Part shown: positions 33,578-44,375 of the stretch, piece by piece
Position numbering within the stretch: position 1 is the stretch's first letter
How the letters are laid out: each line of letters opens with the position of its first letter
Origin: Mixta hanseatica
GTDB lineage: Bacteria; Pseudomonadota; Gammaproteobacteria; Enterobacterales; Enterobacteriaceae
NCBI RefSeq assembly: GCF_023517775.1
Contig: NZ_CP082904.1
Coordinates: 4,092,001 to 4,156,000 of the forward strand
DNA length: 64,000 bases
Direction of reading: 5' to 3'
The notes under the pieces: generated by a model
Databases searched by the model: none
Told to the model about the DNA's origin: nothing
Seen by the model: only the letters and a program-made list of their open reading frames with translations
Position numbers and translations under genes: made by a program

Positions 33578-34909
33578 ATGTCTGAAATGACTCCGCGCGA
33601 GATTGTCAGCGAACTGAACAGATTTATTATCGGCCAGGATGGCGCCAAACGTGCTGTGGCGATCGCCCTGCGCAACCGCTGGCGTCGTATGCAGCTGGAC
33701 GAAGATCTGCGCCATGAAGTTACGCCGAAAAATATTCTGATGATTGGCCCGACCGGCGTAGGTAAAACCGAAATCGCCCGTCGCCTGGCCAAACTGGCTA
33801 ACGCGCCTTTTATCAAGGTAGAAGCCACCAAGTTCACCGAAGTTGGCTACGTAGGTAAAGAAGTGGATTCTATTATTCGCGACTTGACCGATGCGGCGAT
33901 GAAAATGGTACGCATGCAGGCGATTGAACGAAATCGCTACCGCGCAGAAGAGATGGCTGAAGAGCGCATCCTCGACGTGCTGATCCCACCGGCTAAAAAT
34001 AACTGGGGCCAGCCGGAGCAAAATGCTGAGCCATCCGCCGCCCGCCAGTCCTTCCGTAAAAAACTGCGCGAAGGCCAGCTGGATGACAAAGAGATTGAAA
34101 TCAATCTGGCCGCCGCGCCGATGGGCGTGGAAATCATGGCGCCTCCAGGCATGGAAGAGATGACCAGCCAGCTGCAGTCGATGTTTCAGAACCTGGGCGG
34201 CCAAAAGCAGAAGCCGCGCAAGCTGAAGATCAAAGAGGCGATGAAGCTGCTGGTGGAAGAGGAAGCGGCCAAGTTGGTTAACCCGGAAGAGCTGAAAGAA
34301 GAGGCGATCGAAGCGGTTGAGCAACACGGTATCGTGTTTATCGATGAGATCGACAAAATCTGTAAGCGTGGCGAAACCTCAGGCCCGGACGTGTCACGTG
34401 AAGGCGTGCAGCGCGATCTGCTGCCGCTGGTGGAAGGTTGTACCGTTTCTACCAAGCATGGCATGGTGAAAACTGACCATATTCTGTTTATCGCTTCCGG
34501 CGCCTTCCAGGTTGCCAGCCCATCGGATCTGATCCCGGAACTGCAGGGCCGTCTGCCGATTCGCGTAGAACTGCAGCCGCTCACCGTGAATGATTTCGAA
34601 CGCATCCTGACCGAGCCAAGCGCTTCCGTTACCGTTCAGTATAAAGCGCTGATGGGGACCGAAGGCGTGAATATCAGCTTCACCGAAGATGGCATTCGCC
34701 GTATCGCCGAAGCGGCCTGGCAGGTTAACGAAACCACCGAAAACATTGGTGCGCGTCGTCTGCATACGGTACTGGAGCGTCTGATGGAAGATATCTCCTA
34801 TGATGCCAGCGATCGCAACGGCGACAGCATTACCATTGATGCCGCGTATGTTTCGCAGCATCTGGATCAGCTGGTGGCGGACGAAGACCTTAGCCGCTTC
34901 ATTCTGTAA
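33578..34909 (+). CDS. hslU: HslU ATPase subunit of the HslUV protease
   Basis: A 443-residue AAA+ unfoldase of the HslUV complex. Walker A GPTGVGKT is at residues 57-64; Walker [11 protein letters not shown] is near 250; the pore motif GYVG is in [11 protein letters not shown]; the C-terminal LSRFIL inserts into HslV to activate it. It aligns fully with E. coli HslU, including the variable I domain (about 110-240). Confidence 0.97.
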   Translation: MSEMTPREIVSELNRFIIGQDGAKRAVAIALRNRWRRMQLDEDLRHEVTPKNILMIGPTGVGKTEIARRLAKLANAPFIKVEATKFTEVGYVGKEVDSIIRDLTDAAMKMVRMQAIERNRYRAEEMAEERILDVLIPPAKNNWGQPEQNAEPSAARQSFRKKLREGQLDDKEIEINLAAAPMGVEIMAPPGMEEMTSQLQSMFQNLGGQKQKPRKLKIKEAMKLLVEEEAAKLVNPEELKEEAIEAVEQHGIVFIDEIDKICKRGETSGPDVSREGVQRDLLPLVEGCTVSTKHGMVKTDHILFIASGAFQVASPSDLIPELQGRLPIRVELQPLTVNDFERILTEPSASVTVQYKALMGTEGVNISFTEDGIRRIAEAAWQVNETTENIGARRLHTVLERLMEDISYDASDRNGDSITIDAAYVSQHLDQLVADEDLSRFIL

Positions 34910-34927
34910 CCGCTGTTTTTTCTTAAT

Positions 34928-34952
34928 AAGGAGGCTACGGCCTCCTTTTTTT
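34928..34952 (+). terminator. Terminator after hslU
   Basis: Stem AAGGAGGC/GCCTCCTT with a TACG loop (34936-34939) followed by a run of T. It lies 19 bases after the hslU stop. Confidence 0.85.
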
Positions 34953-35068
34953 ATTTCCGCGATGCCCTCGTTAAACCACGCCGACTTGACGAAGATTAAG
35001 ATGTTTTTCACCAGCCGCCGTAGACTCCTTCTACCCCTTTTTGATTAAACTCAGCGGCGGTCTCGCTT

Positions 35069-35989
35069 ATGGAACATATTCAACGGGCAACGTTCTTTCA
35101 CTTCCGCGCCTGGCTGGAAAGCCTGCGTTTACGCACTCTGCCGCTGGCTTTCGCCTCTATTCTCACCGGCTCCGCGCTGGCCTGGTGGCAAGGAACATTC
35201 AGCCTGCCTGTCGCCCTGCTCTGCTTCTTCACCAGCGGCCTGTTGCAGGTGTTATCTAATCTGGCTAATGATTATGGCGATGCGGTAAAAGGCAGCGACG
35301 GCAGCACGCGTCTGGGCCCGCTGCGCGGCATCCAAAAAGGCGCGATAACCTTAGCGCAGCTGCGAGCGGCGATGATTATCGCTACCGGGATGGCGCTGGT
35401 TTGCGGCATCTTACTGATTGGCTATGCCTGCAATACGCTAAGCGATATGTTTAGCTTTCTGCTGCTGGGCGCGCTGGCGGTTGTCGCGGCGATCGCCTAC
35501 ACCGTGGGCAAAAAGCCTTATGGCTACCTGGGCCTGGGCGATTTATCGGTGCTGATATTTTTCGGCTGGCTGGCCGTTAGCGGCAGCTTTTACCTGCAAA
35601 GCCACTTTATCGAGCCGCTGGTGCTGCTGCCTGCGACAGCCTGCGGCCTGCTGGCGGCGGCGGTACTGAATATTAATAACCTGCGCGATATTGAAACCGA
35701 TCGTCAATGCGGCAAGATGACGCTGGCGGTACGTCTGGGGGCCGATAACGCCCGGCGCTATCATATTTTGCTGCTGAGCGGCGCACTGCTCTGTTTTGCC
35801 ACCTTTGCCTGCCTGGGGCGCCCAGGCTGGGGAAGCTGGCTTTTCCTGCTCGCTGTGCCGCTGTTCTGGCAGCAGGGACGCTATATTCTGCGTGAAACCT
35901 CGCCCGTCGCCATGCGTCCTATGCTGGAGAAGACAGTCAAAGCGGCGCTATTAGCGAACGTACTGTTTTCTATAGGGATGCTGCTTTGA
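35069..35989 (+). CDS. menA: 1,4-dihydroxy-2-naphthoate polyprenyltransferase
   Basis: A 306-residue UbiA-family membrane enzyme that attaches the octaprenyl chain in menaquinone synthesis. The first aspartate-rich motif is in LANDYGDAVKGSD and the second in NNLRDIETDRQCGK; eight or nine hydrophobic segments cover the protein. Compared with E. coli MenA it has a slightly different N-terminus, but RLRTLPLAFASI aligns. It is followed by rraA, as in E. coli. Confidence 0.95.
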   Translation: MEHIQRATFFHFRAWLESLRLRTLPLAFASILTGSALAWWQGTFSLPVALLCFFTSGLLQVLSNLANDYGDAVKGSDGSTRLGPLRGIQKGAITLAQLRAAMIIATGMALVCGILLIGYACNTLSDMFSFLLLGALAVVAAIAYTVGKKPYGYLGLGDLSVLIFFGWLAVSGSFYLQSHFIEPLVLLPATACGLLAAAVLNINNLRDIETDRQCGKMTLAVRLGADNARRYHILLLSGALLCFATFACLGRPGWGSWLFLLAVPLFWQQGRYILRETSPVAMRPMLEKTVKAALLANVLFSIGMLL

Positions 35990-36571
<582 letters not shown>

Positions 36572-36626
36572 TGGATTCCTACCCCGCTCCAGAGCTTTTC
36601 GCCAGGGCGGATAACGGACAGCAAAA

Positions 36627-36651
36627 ACGGGTGCCTGGGCACCCGTTTTTT
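36627..36651 (+). terminator. Terminator after rraA
   Basis: Stem CGGGTGC/GCACCCG (36628-36634 with 36639-36645) followed by six T and preceded by A residues; it may also serve zapB on the other strand, whose stop is 30 bases away. Confidence 0.85.
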
Positions 36652-36680
36652 ATGTTCGATGAAAGCAGCATCCGTGCGGA

Positions 36681-36920
36681 TTAGACTTCTTCCATCTTAC
36701 CTAACAAAGCCCGCAGGCGTTCCTGCCACTGAACCTGCTCTTCTTTCAGGTGCTGATTTTCACGCACCAGCGCTTCACTGTTTCCCGAGGCCTGCTGTAC
36801 TTCATGTTTCAGGCTATTGTTCTGTTCTTTCAGCTCTTCAATTTCCATCTGCAGCAGCGTGATGGTATCAATCGCCTGCTGTACTTTTGCTTCCAGTTTC
36901 TCGAATACTTCAAATGACAT
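36681..36920 (-). CDS. zapB: Cell division factor ZapB
   Basis: A 79-residue protein that is coiled coil almost throughout (heptads from [15 protein letters not shown] to ALLGKM). ZapB joins the Z ring through ZapA and stabilises it. Length and sequence match E. coli ZapB; AGGAG precedes the ATG by about ten bases. It lies between rraA and glpF, as in E. coli. Confidence 0.95.
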   Translation of the reverse strand: MSFEVFEKLEAKVQQAIDTITLLQMEIEELKEQNNSLKHEVQQASGNSEALVRENQHLKEEQVQWQERLRALLGKMEEV

Positions 36921-37211
36921 TCTATGACTTCTCCTAATCGCAAGGCGTAGATGATGCCAGCCGCAGACGACGAGACATCACAAAAATTCGTAAAAGACCC
37001 TAACACTCCGATTGTAAGTAGCCACACAGCCCAAGTCCAGCGGCGAACCGTTGTGAAGCGCAGTATGTAACAATTTTCAGCATATGCCGAAAGCCGCGTA
37101 ACGGTTAATCCGCAATAATGGCGCATTTGTTAACAAAACGAGCGTAACGCACGACCAGCGAGCGCAAAAACGCGATTAAATAGCGGGTAAAGACGCGAAA
37201 ACGCGCATTTT

Positions 37212-37227
37212 TTTGATGCACCACACA
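37212..37227. promoter_or_regulatory. Probable CRP site of glpFK
   Basis: TTTGA-N6-ACACA matches the CRP consensus TGTGA-N6-TCACA at four of five bases in each half. It lies about 130 bases upstream of glpF, where glycerol genes are under CRP control in E. coli. Confidence 0.5.
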
Positions 37228-37232
37228 GTTTT

Positions 37233-37272
37233 AACGTTCGCTATTTCTCGTTTATGCGCGTTAACGATAAAT
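37233..37272. promoter_or_regulatory. Probable GlpR operators of glpFK
   Basis: Two adjacent sites resemble the GlpR consensus WATGTTCGWTAWCGAACATW: 37253-37272 matches about 15 of 20 positions (centre GCGCGTTAACGATA) and 37233-37252 about 13 of 20 with a good left half (GTTCGCTA). Tandem GlpR sites are known upstream of E. coli glpFK. Confidence 0.5.
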
Positions 37273-37359
37273 TCACAACAGCCCTACAATTGTTCGGGCA
37301 GCTCAATGGAATGAAAACAACGATTGATAAAATTTAACCTCGCCTTCAGGAATCTCATT

Positions 37360-38217
37360 ATGAGTCAGACAGCAACGAGCACACTTAAAGGTCAGTGCAT
37401 TGCCGAATTTCTTGGAACCGGCATGATCATCTTCTTCGGCGCTGGCTGTGTCGCCGCAATGAAGCTGGCCGGCGCCGCTTTCGGCCAGTGGGAAATCTGT
37501 ATTATCTGGGGCCTCGCCGTTTCCATGGCTGCCTATATGACCGCAGGCGTTTCAGGCGCGCATCTGAATCCTGCTGTCACCGTCGCGCTTTGTCTGTTCG
37601 CCAACTTTGAAGGGCGCAAGGTCGTACCTTACATTGTGGCGCAGATCGCCGGTGCCTTTAGCGCCGCAGCGCTGGTGTACGGGCTTTATTACAATTTGTT
37701 TATCGATTATGAAGCCAGCCATCAATTAATGCGCGGCAGCGTAGAAAGCCTCGATCTGGCAGGTATTTTCTCCACCTATCCTAATCCGCATATCAGCGTA
37801 GGTCAGGCGTTTTTAGTTGAGATGGTGATCACCGCCGTCCTGATGTCGGTCATTATGGCGCTGACCGATGACGGCAACGGCGTACCGCGTGGCCCGCTCG
37901 CTCCGTTACTGATCGGCCTGCTGGTCGCCGTTATCGGCGGCGCGATGGGCCCGCTGACCGGCTTCGCGCTGAATCCGGCGCGTGACTTCGGCCCAAAAAT
38001 TTTCGCCTGGCTGGCAGGCTGGGGCAACGTTGCCTTTACCGGTGGCCGTGATATCCCTTATTTCCTCGTGCCGATTTTTGGCCCGCTGGTCGGTGCCTGC
38101 CTGGGCGCATGGGGTTATCGCTCACTGATTTGCCGTCATCTGCCCTGCAACCTTAACATCACGCAGGATATTAAAGCGGGAAAGCCGGTCGCACGCGCTG
38201 AGCAACGTAAAGCGTAA
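37360..38217 (+). CDS. glpF: Glycerol uptake facilitator (aquaglyceroporin)
   Basis: A 285-residue MIP-family channel for glycerol. Both pore motifs are present, AHLNPAVT (NPA at residues 70-72) and FALNPARDFGP (near 206), with the Arg of the selectivity filter after the second. Six hydrophobic helices are visible. ATG 37360, after CAGGA, gives the usual N-terminus; a start 12 codons upstream is open but lacks a site. glpK starts 33 bases after the stop. Confidence 0.96.
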   Translation: MSQTATSTLKGQCIAEFLGTGMIIFFGAGCVAAMKLAGAAFGQWEICIIWGLAVSMAAYMTAGVSGAHLNPAVTVALCLFANFEGRKVVPYIVAQIAGAFSAAALVYGLYYNLFIDYEASHQLMRGSVESLDLAGIFSTYPNPHISVGQAFLVEMVITAVLMSVIMALTDDGNGVPRGPLAPLLIGLLVAVIGGAMGPLTGFALNPARDFGPKIFAWLAGWGNVAFTGGRDIPYFLVPIFGPLVGACLGAWGYRSLICRHLPCNLNITQDIKAGKPVARAEQRKA

Positions 38218-38250
38218 CAGTGTTCAATCTTTGCACATCAGGAATTGATT

Positions 38251-39762
38251 ATGTCTACAGATAAAAAATATATTGTCGCGCTCGATCAGGGCACCACCAG
38301 CTCCCGCGCCGTAGTTCTCGACCATGACGCCAACATCGTAGCCGTCTCTCAACGCGAATTTACCCAGATCTACCCGAAAGCGGGCTGGGTTGAACATGAT
38401 CCGATGGATATCTGGGCTTCTCAAAGCTCCACGCTGGTTGAAGTCCTGGCGCATGCCGATATTCGTTCCGACCAGATTGCCGCTATCGGCATTACCAACC
38501 AACGCGAAACGGCCATTGTCTGGGATAAAGAATCCGGCAAGCCGATTTATAATGCGATTGTCTGGCAAGATCCGCGCACGGCCGACTACTGTGAAAAGCT
38601 GAAAAAAGAGGGGCTGGAAGAGTATATCCAGCACACCACCGGTCTGGTCATCAACCCTTACTTCTCCGGCACTAAAGTAAAATGGATTCTTGATCATGTC
38701 GAAGGCGCCCGCGAGCGCGCGAAGCGTGGCGAACTGCTTTTCGGCACCGTAGATACCTGGCTTATCTGGAAAATGACTCAGGGTCGGGTGCATATTACCG
38801 ACCATACCAACGCCTCACGTACCATGATGTACAACATTCATAAGCTGGAATGGGATCAGCGCATGCTGGATATCCTCGACATTCCGCGTGAAATGCTGCC
38901 AGAAGTGAAGTCTTCTTCTGAAGTGTATGGTCAAACGAATATCGGCGGTAAAGGCGGCACGCGTATTCCTATCGCCGGTATCGCTGGCGATCAACAGGCG
39001 GCGCTGTATGGTCAGCTCTGTGTGCTGCCGGGTATGGCGAAGAACACCTACGGTACCGGCTGCTTTATGTTGATGAACACCGGCGCCGAAGCGGTAACTT
39101 CTACGCATGGCCTGTTAACCACCATCGCCTGCGGTCCGCGCGGCGAAGTAAACTATGCGCTGGAAGGTGCGGTATTTATCGGCGGCGCAGCGATTCAATG
39201 GCTGCGCGATGAGATGAAGCTGATCAGCGATTCTGCCGACTCAGAATATTTCGCGATGAAAGTAAAAGATTCAAACGGCGTATATATGGTTCCCGCTTTT
39301 ACCGGCCTCGGCGCGCCTTACTGGGATCCCTATGCGCGCGGCGCACTGTTCGGCCTGACGCGCGGCGCCAACGCCAACCATATTATTCGCGCGACGCTGG
39401 AATCGATCGCCTGGCAGACGCGCGACGTGCTGGAAGCGATGCAGAACGACGCCAATACGCGCCTGCAGTCGCTGCGCGTTGACGGCGGCGCGGTCGCTAA
39501 TAACTTCCTGATGCAATTCCAGTCCGATATCCTCGGCACGCGCGTAGAGCGGCCGGAAGTGCGTGAAGTTACTGCGCTGGGAGCAGCTTATCTTGCCGGT
39601 CTGGCGGTGGGCTTCTGGAAAGATCTGGATGAAGTGCGTGCTAAAGCAGTGATTGAACGCGAATTCCGCCCCAGCATTGAAACCACCGAGCGTAACTATC
39701 GCTATGCCGGCTGGCGGAAAGCCGTGGCCCGCGCTCAGGCCTGGGAAGAACACGACGAATAA
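38251..39762 (+). CDS. glpK: Glycerol kinase
   Basis: A 503-residue FGGY-family kinase making glycerol 3-phosphate. The ATP-binding start [16 protein letters not shown] and the glycerol site [10 protein letters not shown] are clear; the segment [13 protein letters not shown] is part of the hinge. Length is within two residues of E. coli GlpK. It is the second gene of glpFKX. Confidence 0.97.
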   Translation: MSTDKKYIVALDQGTTSSRAVVLDHDANIVAVSQREFTQIYPKAGWVEHDPMDIWASQSSTLVEVLAHADIRSDQIAAIGITNQRETAIVWDKESGKPIYNAIVWQDPRTADYCEKLKKEGLEEYIQHTTGLVINPYFSGTKVKWILDHVEGARERAKRGELLFGTVDTWLIWKMTQGRVHITDHTNASRTMMYNIHKLEWDQRMLDILDIPREMLPEVKSSSEVYGQTNIGGKGGTRIPIAGIAGDQQAALYGQLCVLPGMAKNTYGTGCFMLMNTGAEAVTSTHGLLTTIACGPRGEVNYALEGAVFIGGAAIQWLRDEMKLISDSADSEYFAMKVKDSNGVYMVPAFTGLGAPYWDPYARGALFGLTRGANANHIIRATLESIAWQTRDVLEAMQNDANTRLQSLRVDGGAVANNFLMQFQSDILGTRVERPEVREVTALGAAYLAGLAVGFWKDLDEVRAKAVIEREFRPSIETTERNYRYAGWRKAVARAQAWEEHDE

Positions 39763-39770
39763 TGCTGTAG

Positions 39771-39799
39771 GCCCGCGTCGCCGGTCGGCGCGGGCTTTT
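39771..39799 (+). terminator. Possible terminator or attenuator between glpK and glpX
   Basis: Stem GCCCGCG/CGCGGGC (39771-39777 with 39789-39795) with an eleven-base loop and TTTTC after it. It lies just downstream of glpK and may reduce transcription into glpX. Confidence 0.55.
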
Positions 39800-39859
39800 C
39801 TCTCCCCTTCTCCCCGCTGTGATACACTTTCGCCTCATTTGTTTTTTCAGAGGCTGGTC

Positions 39860-40870
39860 ATGAAACGAGAACTCGCCATTGAATTTTCCCGCGTTACCGA
39901 AGCTGCCGCTCTGGCAGGCTATAAATGGCTAGGTCGCGGCGATAAAAATCAGGCTGACGGCGCCGCCGTCAATGCCATGCGCATTATGCTCAATAAGGTT
40001 AATATCGACGGTCAGATTGTCATCGGAGAAGGCGAAATCGATGAGGCCCCGATGCTCTATATCGGTGAGAAAGTCGGCACTGGCAATGGCGATGCCGTCG
40101 ATATCGCTGTCGATCCGATTGAAGGCACGCGTATGACCGCCATGGGTCAGGCGAATGCGCTGGCGGTGCTGGCGGTCGGCGACCGCGGAACCTTCCTGCA
40201 TGCGCCCGATATGTATATGGAAAAGCTAATTGTCGGCCCGGGCGCGAAAGGTCATATCGATCTTAACCTGCCGCTGGAAACTAACCTGAAAAACATTGCC
40301 GCCGCGTTAGGTAAAACGCTCGACGCGCTAACGGTGACTATTCTGGCGAAGCCGCGGCATGATGAGGTAATTAAGCAGATGCAGCAGCTGGGCGTGCGCA
40401 TCTTCGCGATTCCTGACGGCGATGTCGCCGCGTCCATTCTGACCTGTATGCCCGATAGTGAAGTGGATGTGCTGTATGGCATCGGCGGCGCGCCGGAAGG
40501 GGTGGTATCCGCGGCGGTGATCCGTGCGCTGGATGGCGATATGCAGGGCCGTTTGCTGCCCCGGCATGAGGTAAAAGGTGAAAGCGAAGAAAACCGTCGT
40601 CTGGGCGAGCAGGAGCTGGCGCGTTGCCAGGAGATGGGTATCAACGCCCGTCAGGCGCTGACGCTGGATATGATGGCGCGCAACGACAACGTGATTTTCG
40701 CCGCTACCGGCATTACCAGCGGCGACCTGCTGAAAGGCATTACGCGCCAGGGAAATATCGCTACCAGTGAAACCTTGCTGATCCGCGGTAAATCACGGAC
40801 CATCCGCCGTATCCAGTCGATTCATTATCTCGACCGTAAGGATACGGCGCTGCATCAGTGGATTTTGTAA
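39860..40870 (+). CDS. glpX: Fructose-1,6-bisphosphatase class II
   Basis: A 336-residue lithium-sensitive phosphatase that hydrolyses fructose 1,6-bisphosphate in gluconeogenesis. It contains IGEGEIDEAPMLY and VDPIEGTRMT, the metal-binding segments of this family. ATG 39860 gives E. coli length and the N-terminus MKRELAIEFSRV; the upstream extension of the open frame runs into glpK and is not used. It converges with emrD, leaving three bases between the stops. Confidence 0.96.
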   Translation: MKRELAIEFSRVTEAAALAGYKWLGRGDKNQADGAAVNAMRIMLNKVNIDGQIVIGEGEIDEAPMLYIGEKVGTGNGDAVDIAVDPIEGTRMTAMGQANALAVLAVGDRGTFLHAPDMYMEKLIVGPGAKGHIDLNLPLETNLKNIAAALGKTLDALTVTILAKPRHDEVIKQMQQLGVRIFAIPDGDVAASILTCMPDSEVDVLYGIGGAPEGVVSAAVIRALDGDMQGRLLPRHEVKGESEENRRLGEQELARCQEMGINARQALTLDMMARNDNVIFAATGITSGDLLKGITRQGNIATSETLLIRGKSRTIRRIQSIHYLDRKDTALHQWIL

Positions 40871-40873
40871 AGA

Positions 40874-42058
40874 TCAAACCGCCTGCGGTTCAGGGTCTTT
40901 GGACAGCGGCCACCAGCACAGCAGCATTAGCACGGCGGTCGCGCACATTAACATCCCCAGACTAAACTGGCTGTTTTGCGGCAGCATCGCTGACAGCCAG
41001 GCAACCAGCCCGGAGCCCAGGTTCTGCAGCCCGCCGATGAGCGCGCCAGCCGTACCCGCCAGCCAGGCGTAGGGCTCCATCGCACCGGATGTCGCCAGCG
41101 GAAACATCATTCCTGCGCCAAAGAAAAACAGTGATGCCGGCACCAACAGCGTCCAGATATTCATAATGCCAAACCAGGCGGGCAGCCACATCAGAACGCC
41201 GGCCAGCAGGCAGCTGTTTACCGCATACCACATCAGCGTATGGAAGCTTTTCTCATCACGTCCTGCAAACCAGGCGCCGAAAAAGGCCGCCGGGATCGGC
41301 AGAATAAACAGAATGCTGATCGTCATCGCATCCAGCCCCAGCACGCCGCCCATCAGGATGCCGCAGCTTGCCTCATAGACGGCAATTCCCGCCAGCGCGC
41401 CAATAAGCATAACCAAATAACGTACAAAGATGCGATCGCTCAGCAGCGGACGATAACGTGAAAATAACGGTCGCATCTCGCCCGTCGGAGGCCGGGTTTC
41501 CGGCAGCCAGCGCGCCATTGCGCCCGTTACCAGCAGACACAGCAGCAGCAGAAAGGCAAAGCAGGCGTGCCAGCCAAACAGATGCGTCAGCGTCGCGCCA
41601 ATCATTGGCGCCGCCAGCGGGCTGACAAGAATCCCCATATTCAACAGGCTGTTTGCCTGACGCAGCGCGCTACCGGCATAGAGATCACGCGGCATGGTGC
41701 GCGCCATCACGCCCGCCACGCCGGTGCCTAAGCCCTGTAGCGCGCTGGCGGCAATCAGCCAGTCAACGGAAGGCGCCAACAGCGCACCCAGCGCGCCGAG
41801 CATAAAAATAGCCATGCCCGCCAGGATCACCGGCTTGCGTCCTACGCTATCGGAGAGCGGCCCGTAAATAAGTTGTGAACCGCCATATGTCATCAGGTAT
41901 GCGGCCATGACGCGTTGCATTACGCCATCACGTACGTTAAAAGATGCAGCAATGTCAGCCATTGCCGGGACATAAATGGTTTGCGCCATTTGTCCTACCG
42001 CCACCAATACAATCAGCATCAGTAACAGATGTCCGTTTTCTATCTTTTTCATAGCCAC
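40874..42058 (-). CDS. emrD: Multidrug efflux MFS transporter EmrD
   Basis: A 394-residue major facilitator protein with 12 hydrophobic segments. It follows E. coli EmrD closely (VGQMAQTIYVPAMADIA at the N-terminus; VMARTMPRDLY; SILFILPIPAAFFGAWFAGR). EmrD exports uncouplers and detergents in E. coli. In K-12 emrD is elsewhere, not beside glpX, as I recall, so the neighbourhood differs. The gene appears intact. Confidence 0.92.
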   Translation of the reverse strand: MAMKKIENGHLLLMLIVLVAVGQMAQTIYVPAMADIAASFNVRDGVMQRVMAAYLMTYGGSQLIYGPLSDSVGRKPVILAGMAIFMLGALGALLAPSVDWLIAASALQGLGTGVAGVMARTMPRDLYAGSALRQANSLLNMGILVSPLAAPMIGATLTHLFGWHACFAFLLLLCLLVTGAMARWLPETRPPTGEMRPLFSRYRPLLSDRIFVRYLVMLIGALAGIAVYEASCGILMGGVLGLDAMTISILFILPIPAAFFGAWFAGRDEKSFHTLMWYAVNSCLLAGVLMWLPAWFGIMNIWTLLVPASLFFFGAGMMFPLATSGAMEPYAWLAGTAGALIGGLQNLGSGLVAWLSAMLPQNSQFSLGMLMCATAVLMLLCWWPLSKDPEPQAV

Positions 42059-42355
42059 TTAAAAGAAAGTTACAGGATAAAAGCCCACTATTCGGATGTT
42101 ATGTAGCAAATTAGCAGGCATTACAGGTTTGATGGCGGCAAAAATACCAGTTTGCCTGAAGAAAGGAATCCGGCACGAATAAGTTTTTTTACCATTCTGC
42201 CAGCAGAAATTGCCCATCTTTGTAAAACTAACTATACGGCCGCACAAACTGATAGCGCCTTTTGTCGCTCAGAGCTTTTCTGAGTCCAGCAGGCTGGAAA
42301 AAGCGCCCCTGAGTGGCGAAGATAAGCGCAGAGCTAACTGGAAAGAGGATAAGTC

Positions 42356-43102
42356 ATGGCTGAATGGGTTAACGGCAACGTTACGGAGGTTACACACTGG
42401 ACGGACAGTTTGTTCAGCATCACGGTTAATGCTCCCGTCACGCCCTTTACCGCCGGCCAGTTCGCCAAGCTGGCGTTAGAGATTGACGGAGAACGGGTAC
42501 AGCGCGCCTATTCCTATGTTAATGCGCCCGCTAACCCCGCGCTGGAATTTTACCTGGTGAACGTTCCGGAAGGTAAATTAAGCCCAAGGCTGCACGCCTT
42601 ACAGCCCGGCGATCAGGTGATGGTAACCAAAGAGGCCGCCGGCTTTTTTGTGCTGGAAGAGATCCCCGAATGCCAAACCCTGTGGATGCTAGCCACCGGC
42701 ACCGCTATCGGCCCTTATCTTTCGATTTTGCAACAGGGCGAAGGACTGGCGCGTTTCCAGAGTCTGGTACTGGTGCATGCCGCGCGCTACGCTGCGGACT
42801 TAAGCTATCTGCCGCTGATGCAGCAGCTGGAACAGCGCTATCAAGGCCAGCTGCGTATCCAGACGGTAGTCAGCCGTGAAGAGCGTCCCGGCTCGTTAAC
42901 CGGCCGCATCCCGGCGTTGATTGCCAGTGGCGCACTGGAACAGGCGGTGGGGCTGCCGATGGATGCCGATAGCAGCCATATTATGCTGTGCGGCAATCCG
43001 CAGATGGTGCGTGATACCCAACAGCTGCTGAAAGAGACGCGAGCGATGAACAAACATCTGCGGCGTAAACCCGGCCATATCACCAGCGAACATTACTGGT
43101 GA
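42356..43102 (+). CDS. fpr: Ferredoxin/flavodoxin-NADP(+) reductase
   Basis: A 248-residue FAD enzyme that transfers electrons from NADPH to flavodoxin and ferredoxin. FAD-binding RAYSYVNAP, NADP-binding ATGTAIGPYLS and the C-terminal EHYW are all as in E. coli Fpr. It follows glpX-emrD, and in E. coli also lies near glpX. Its stop overlaps the yiiR stop on the other strand by ten bases. Confidence 0.95.
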   Translation: MAEWVNGNVTEVTHWTDSLFSITVNAPVTPFTAGQFAKLALEIDGERVQRAYSYVNAPANPALEFYLVNVPEGKLSPRLHALQPGDQVMVTKEAAGFFVLEEIPECQTLWMLATGTAIGPYLSILQQGEGLARFQSLVLVHAARYAADLSYLPLMQQLEQRYQGQLRIQTVVSREERPGSLTGRIPALIASGALEQAVGLPMDADSSHIMLCGNPQMVRDTQQLLKETRAMNKHLRRKPGHITSEHYW

Positions 43103-43545
43103 GGGCTTTTTTCTGCGCCGCGCTTGCGAAAATAATTGACCCGCTGCGCGGCCTGGCCATAGCGGTTTTCCCCCGCCGAACCGCTCAGCAGGCCTAATTC
43201 GCAAAGCATGCCGATAAGGATAAGCGTCGGCACAAAGCGCCCCAGACCTGTATGCCAGCCCGTGCCCAGCACGCCCCAGTTACCTGCCAGCAATATCCAG
43301 GCGACCACCAGCAACAGCGCCCAATAGCCGCGTTTGTTACGATCGTGCAGACGCTTCACCAGCACGGCGCTGGCGGGCCACAATAAACAGACCACGCCGA
43401 AGGCCGCCATCTGGTTATCCAGTAGATCGTTTGCCGCCAGCGTAAAAAGCGCGGTCATGGTCAACAGCCAGACGATCTGCCAAATCCAGAAGTCTCGCCG
43501 TCCCAAACGACCACGATAAGAAAAACACCATTGCTGTAGCGTCAT
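43093..43545 (-). CDS. yiiR: DUF805 membrane protein YiiR
   Basis: A 150-residue inner membrane protein with the DUF805 features: N-terminal FSYRGRLGRRDFWIW, membrane segments, and KRLHDRNKRGYW in the loop. The function is unknown. It aligns with E. coli YiiR, which lies between fpr and yiiQ, as here. Confidence 0.9.
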   Translation of the reverse strand: MTLQQWCFSYRGRLGRRDFWIWQIVWLLTMTALFTLAANDLLDNQMAAFGVVCLLWPASAVLVKRLHDRNKRGYWALLLVVAWILLAGNWGVLGTGWHTGLGRFVPTLILIGMLCELGLLSGSAGENRYGQAAQRVNYFRKRGAEKSPHQ

Positions 43546-43648
43546 GCTTTCGTCCCGAGGAAAACTAAAAAGGGTTGCCGCAGTTTTTGACTTTGGCGGG
43601 TAAAAACCGTTCTAATCTGGGCTGAGTTTACTGGACGGGGCAGAAAAA

Positions 43649-44251
43649 ATGAAGAAAGCGCCAGGCTCTTTGCTGACGCCCATCCCGATACTGTTGGCAC
43701 TGTTGACGGGCACCGCAGCGCATGCCGTCGAGGTATCGTCGCGTAGTGAAGCGTTACCCACTGCGCCTTATTTGCTGCCAGGCGCGCCAACGTTTGATAT
43801 GAGTATTGCGCAGTTTCGGGAAAAATATAATACGGCAAATCCTGATTTACCGCTTAGCGAATACCGGGCGATCGACAGCCGGCTGGATAAAAGCACCCTC
43901 ACGCGGGCAGCCAGTAAAATCAGCGAAACGCTCTATGCTTCCACGGCGCTGGAACCCGGTACCGGGAAAATAAAAACGTTGCAGATTACCTGGCTGCCGA
44001 TCCCCGGTCCTGAGGAAAAAGCGGCCCAGGAAAAAGCGCTGGCGTATATGACGGCGCTGATGCGCTTTTTCTCACCGACGCGTTCAGTCGAAGATAGCCG
44101 CAAGCGGTTAGATGAACTGCTGAGCAAAGGTAAAGGTGCGCGCTATTATGTGCAAACCGAAGGAGCGTTACGCTTCGTGGTCGCCGACAACGGCGACAAG
44201 GGGCTGACCTTCGCCGTAGAGCCGATTAAGCTCTCGCTTACGGTGCCGTAA
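43649..44251 (+). CDS. yiiQ: DUF1454 exported protein YiiQ
   Basis: A 200-residue protein with a signal peptide ([15 protein letters not shown], cleavage near residue 26) and no other known domain; it matches E. coli YiiQ in length and in segments such as [12 protein letters not shown]. Probably periplasmic; function unknown. It is followed by tpiA, as in E. coli. Confidence 0.9.
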   Translation: MKKAPGSLLTPIPILLALLTGTAAHAVEVSSRSEALPTAPYLLPGAPTFDMSIAQFREKYNTANPDLPLSEYRAIDSRLDKSTLTRAASKISETLYASTALEPGTGKIKTLQITWLPIPGPEEKAAQEKALAYMTALMRFFSPTRSVEDSRKRLDELLSKGKGARYYVQTEGALRFVVADNGDKGLTFAVEPIKLSLTVP

Positions 44252-44375
44252 GGGTTGCGCCAAAAATGACGAAAAGCAAAGCCATTCAGGGTTAACATCT
44301 CTATACTGTCTGGCAGACATCGCTGCCCTTCGGGCAGTGTACTTTACTGGTATTGCGTTACACGTGGAGGATATG

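Larger units (their letters stand above)
36921..37359. other. zapB-glpF intergenic control region
   Basis: A 439-base non-coding stretch between divergent zapB and glpF. Its right half carries a probable CRP site and two GlpR-like sites. A 39-codon ORF at 36951-37070 is the only reading frame noted and is not convincing. Confidence 0.6.

Noticed and set aside
36951-37070. A 39-codon plus-strand ORF in the zapB-glpF gap
   Set aside because: It has a weak ribosome site, no recognisable features, and lies over the zapB promoter region; probably chance.
42059-42247. A 62-codon minus-strand ORF upstream of emrD
   Set aside because: It lies in the emrD-fpr control region, joins the emrD start without a ribosome site of its own and has no domain; judged non-coding.
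44323-44337. Small hairpin CTGCCC/GGGCAG before tpiA
   Set aside because: No T tract and no recognised leader peptide or riboswitch; may only be part of the tpiA leader.
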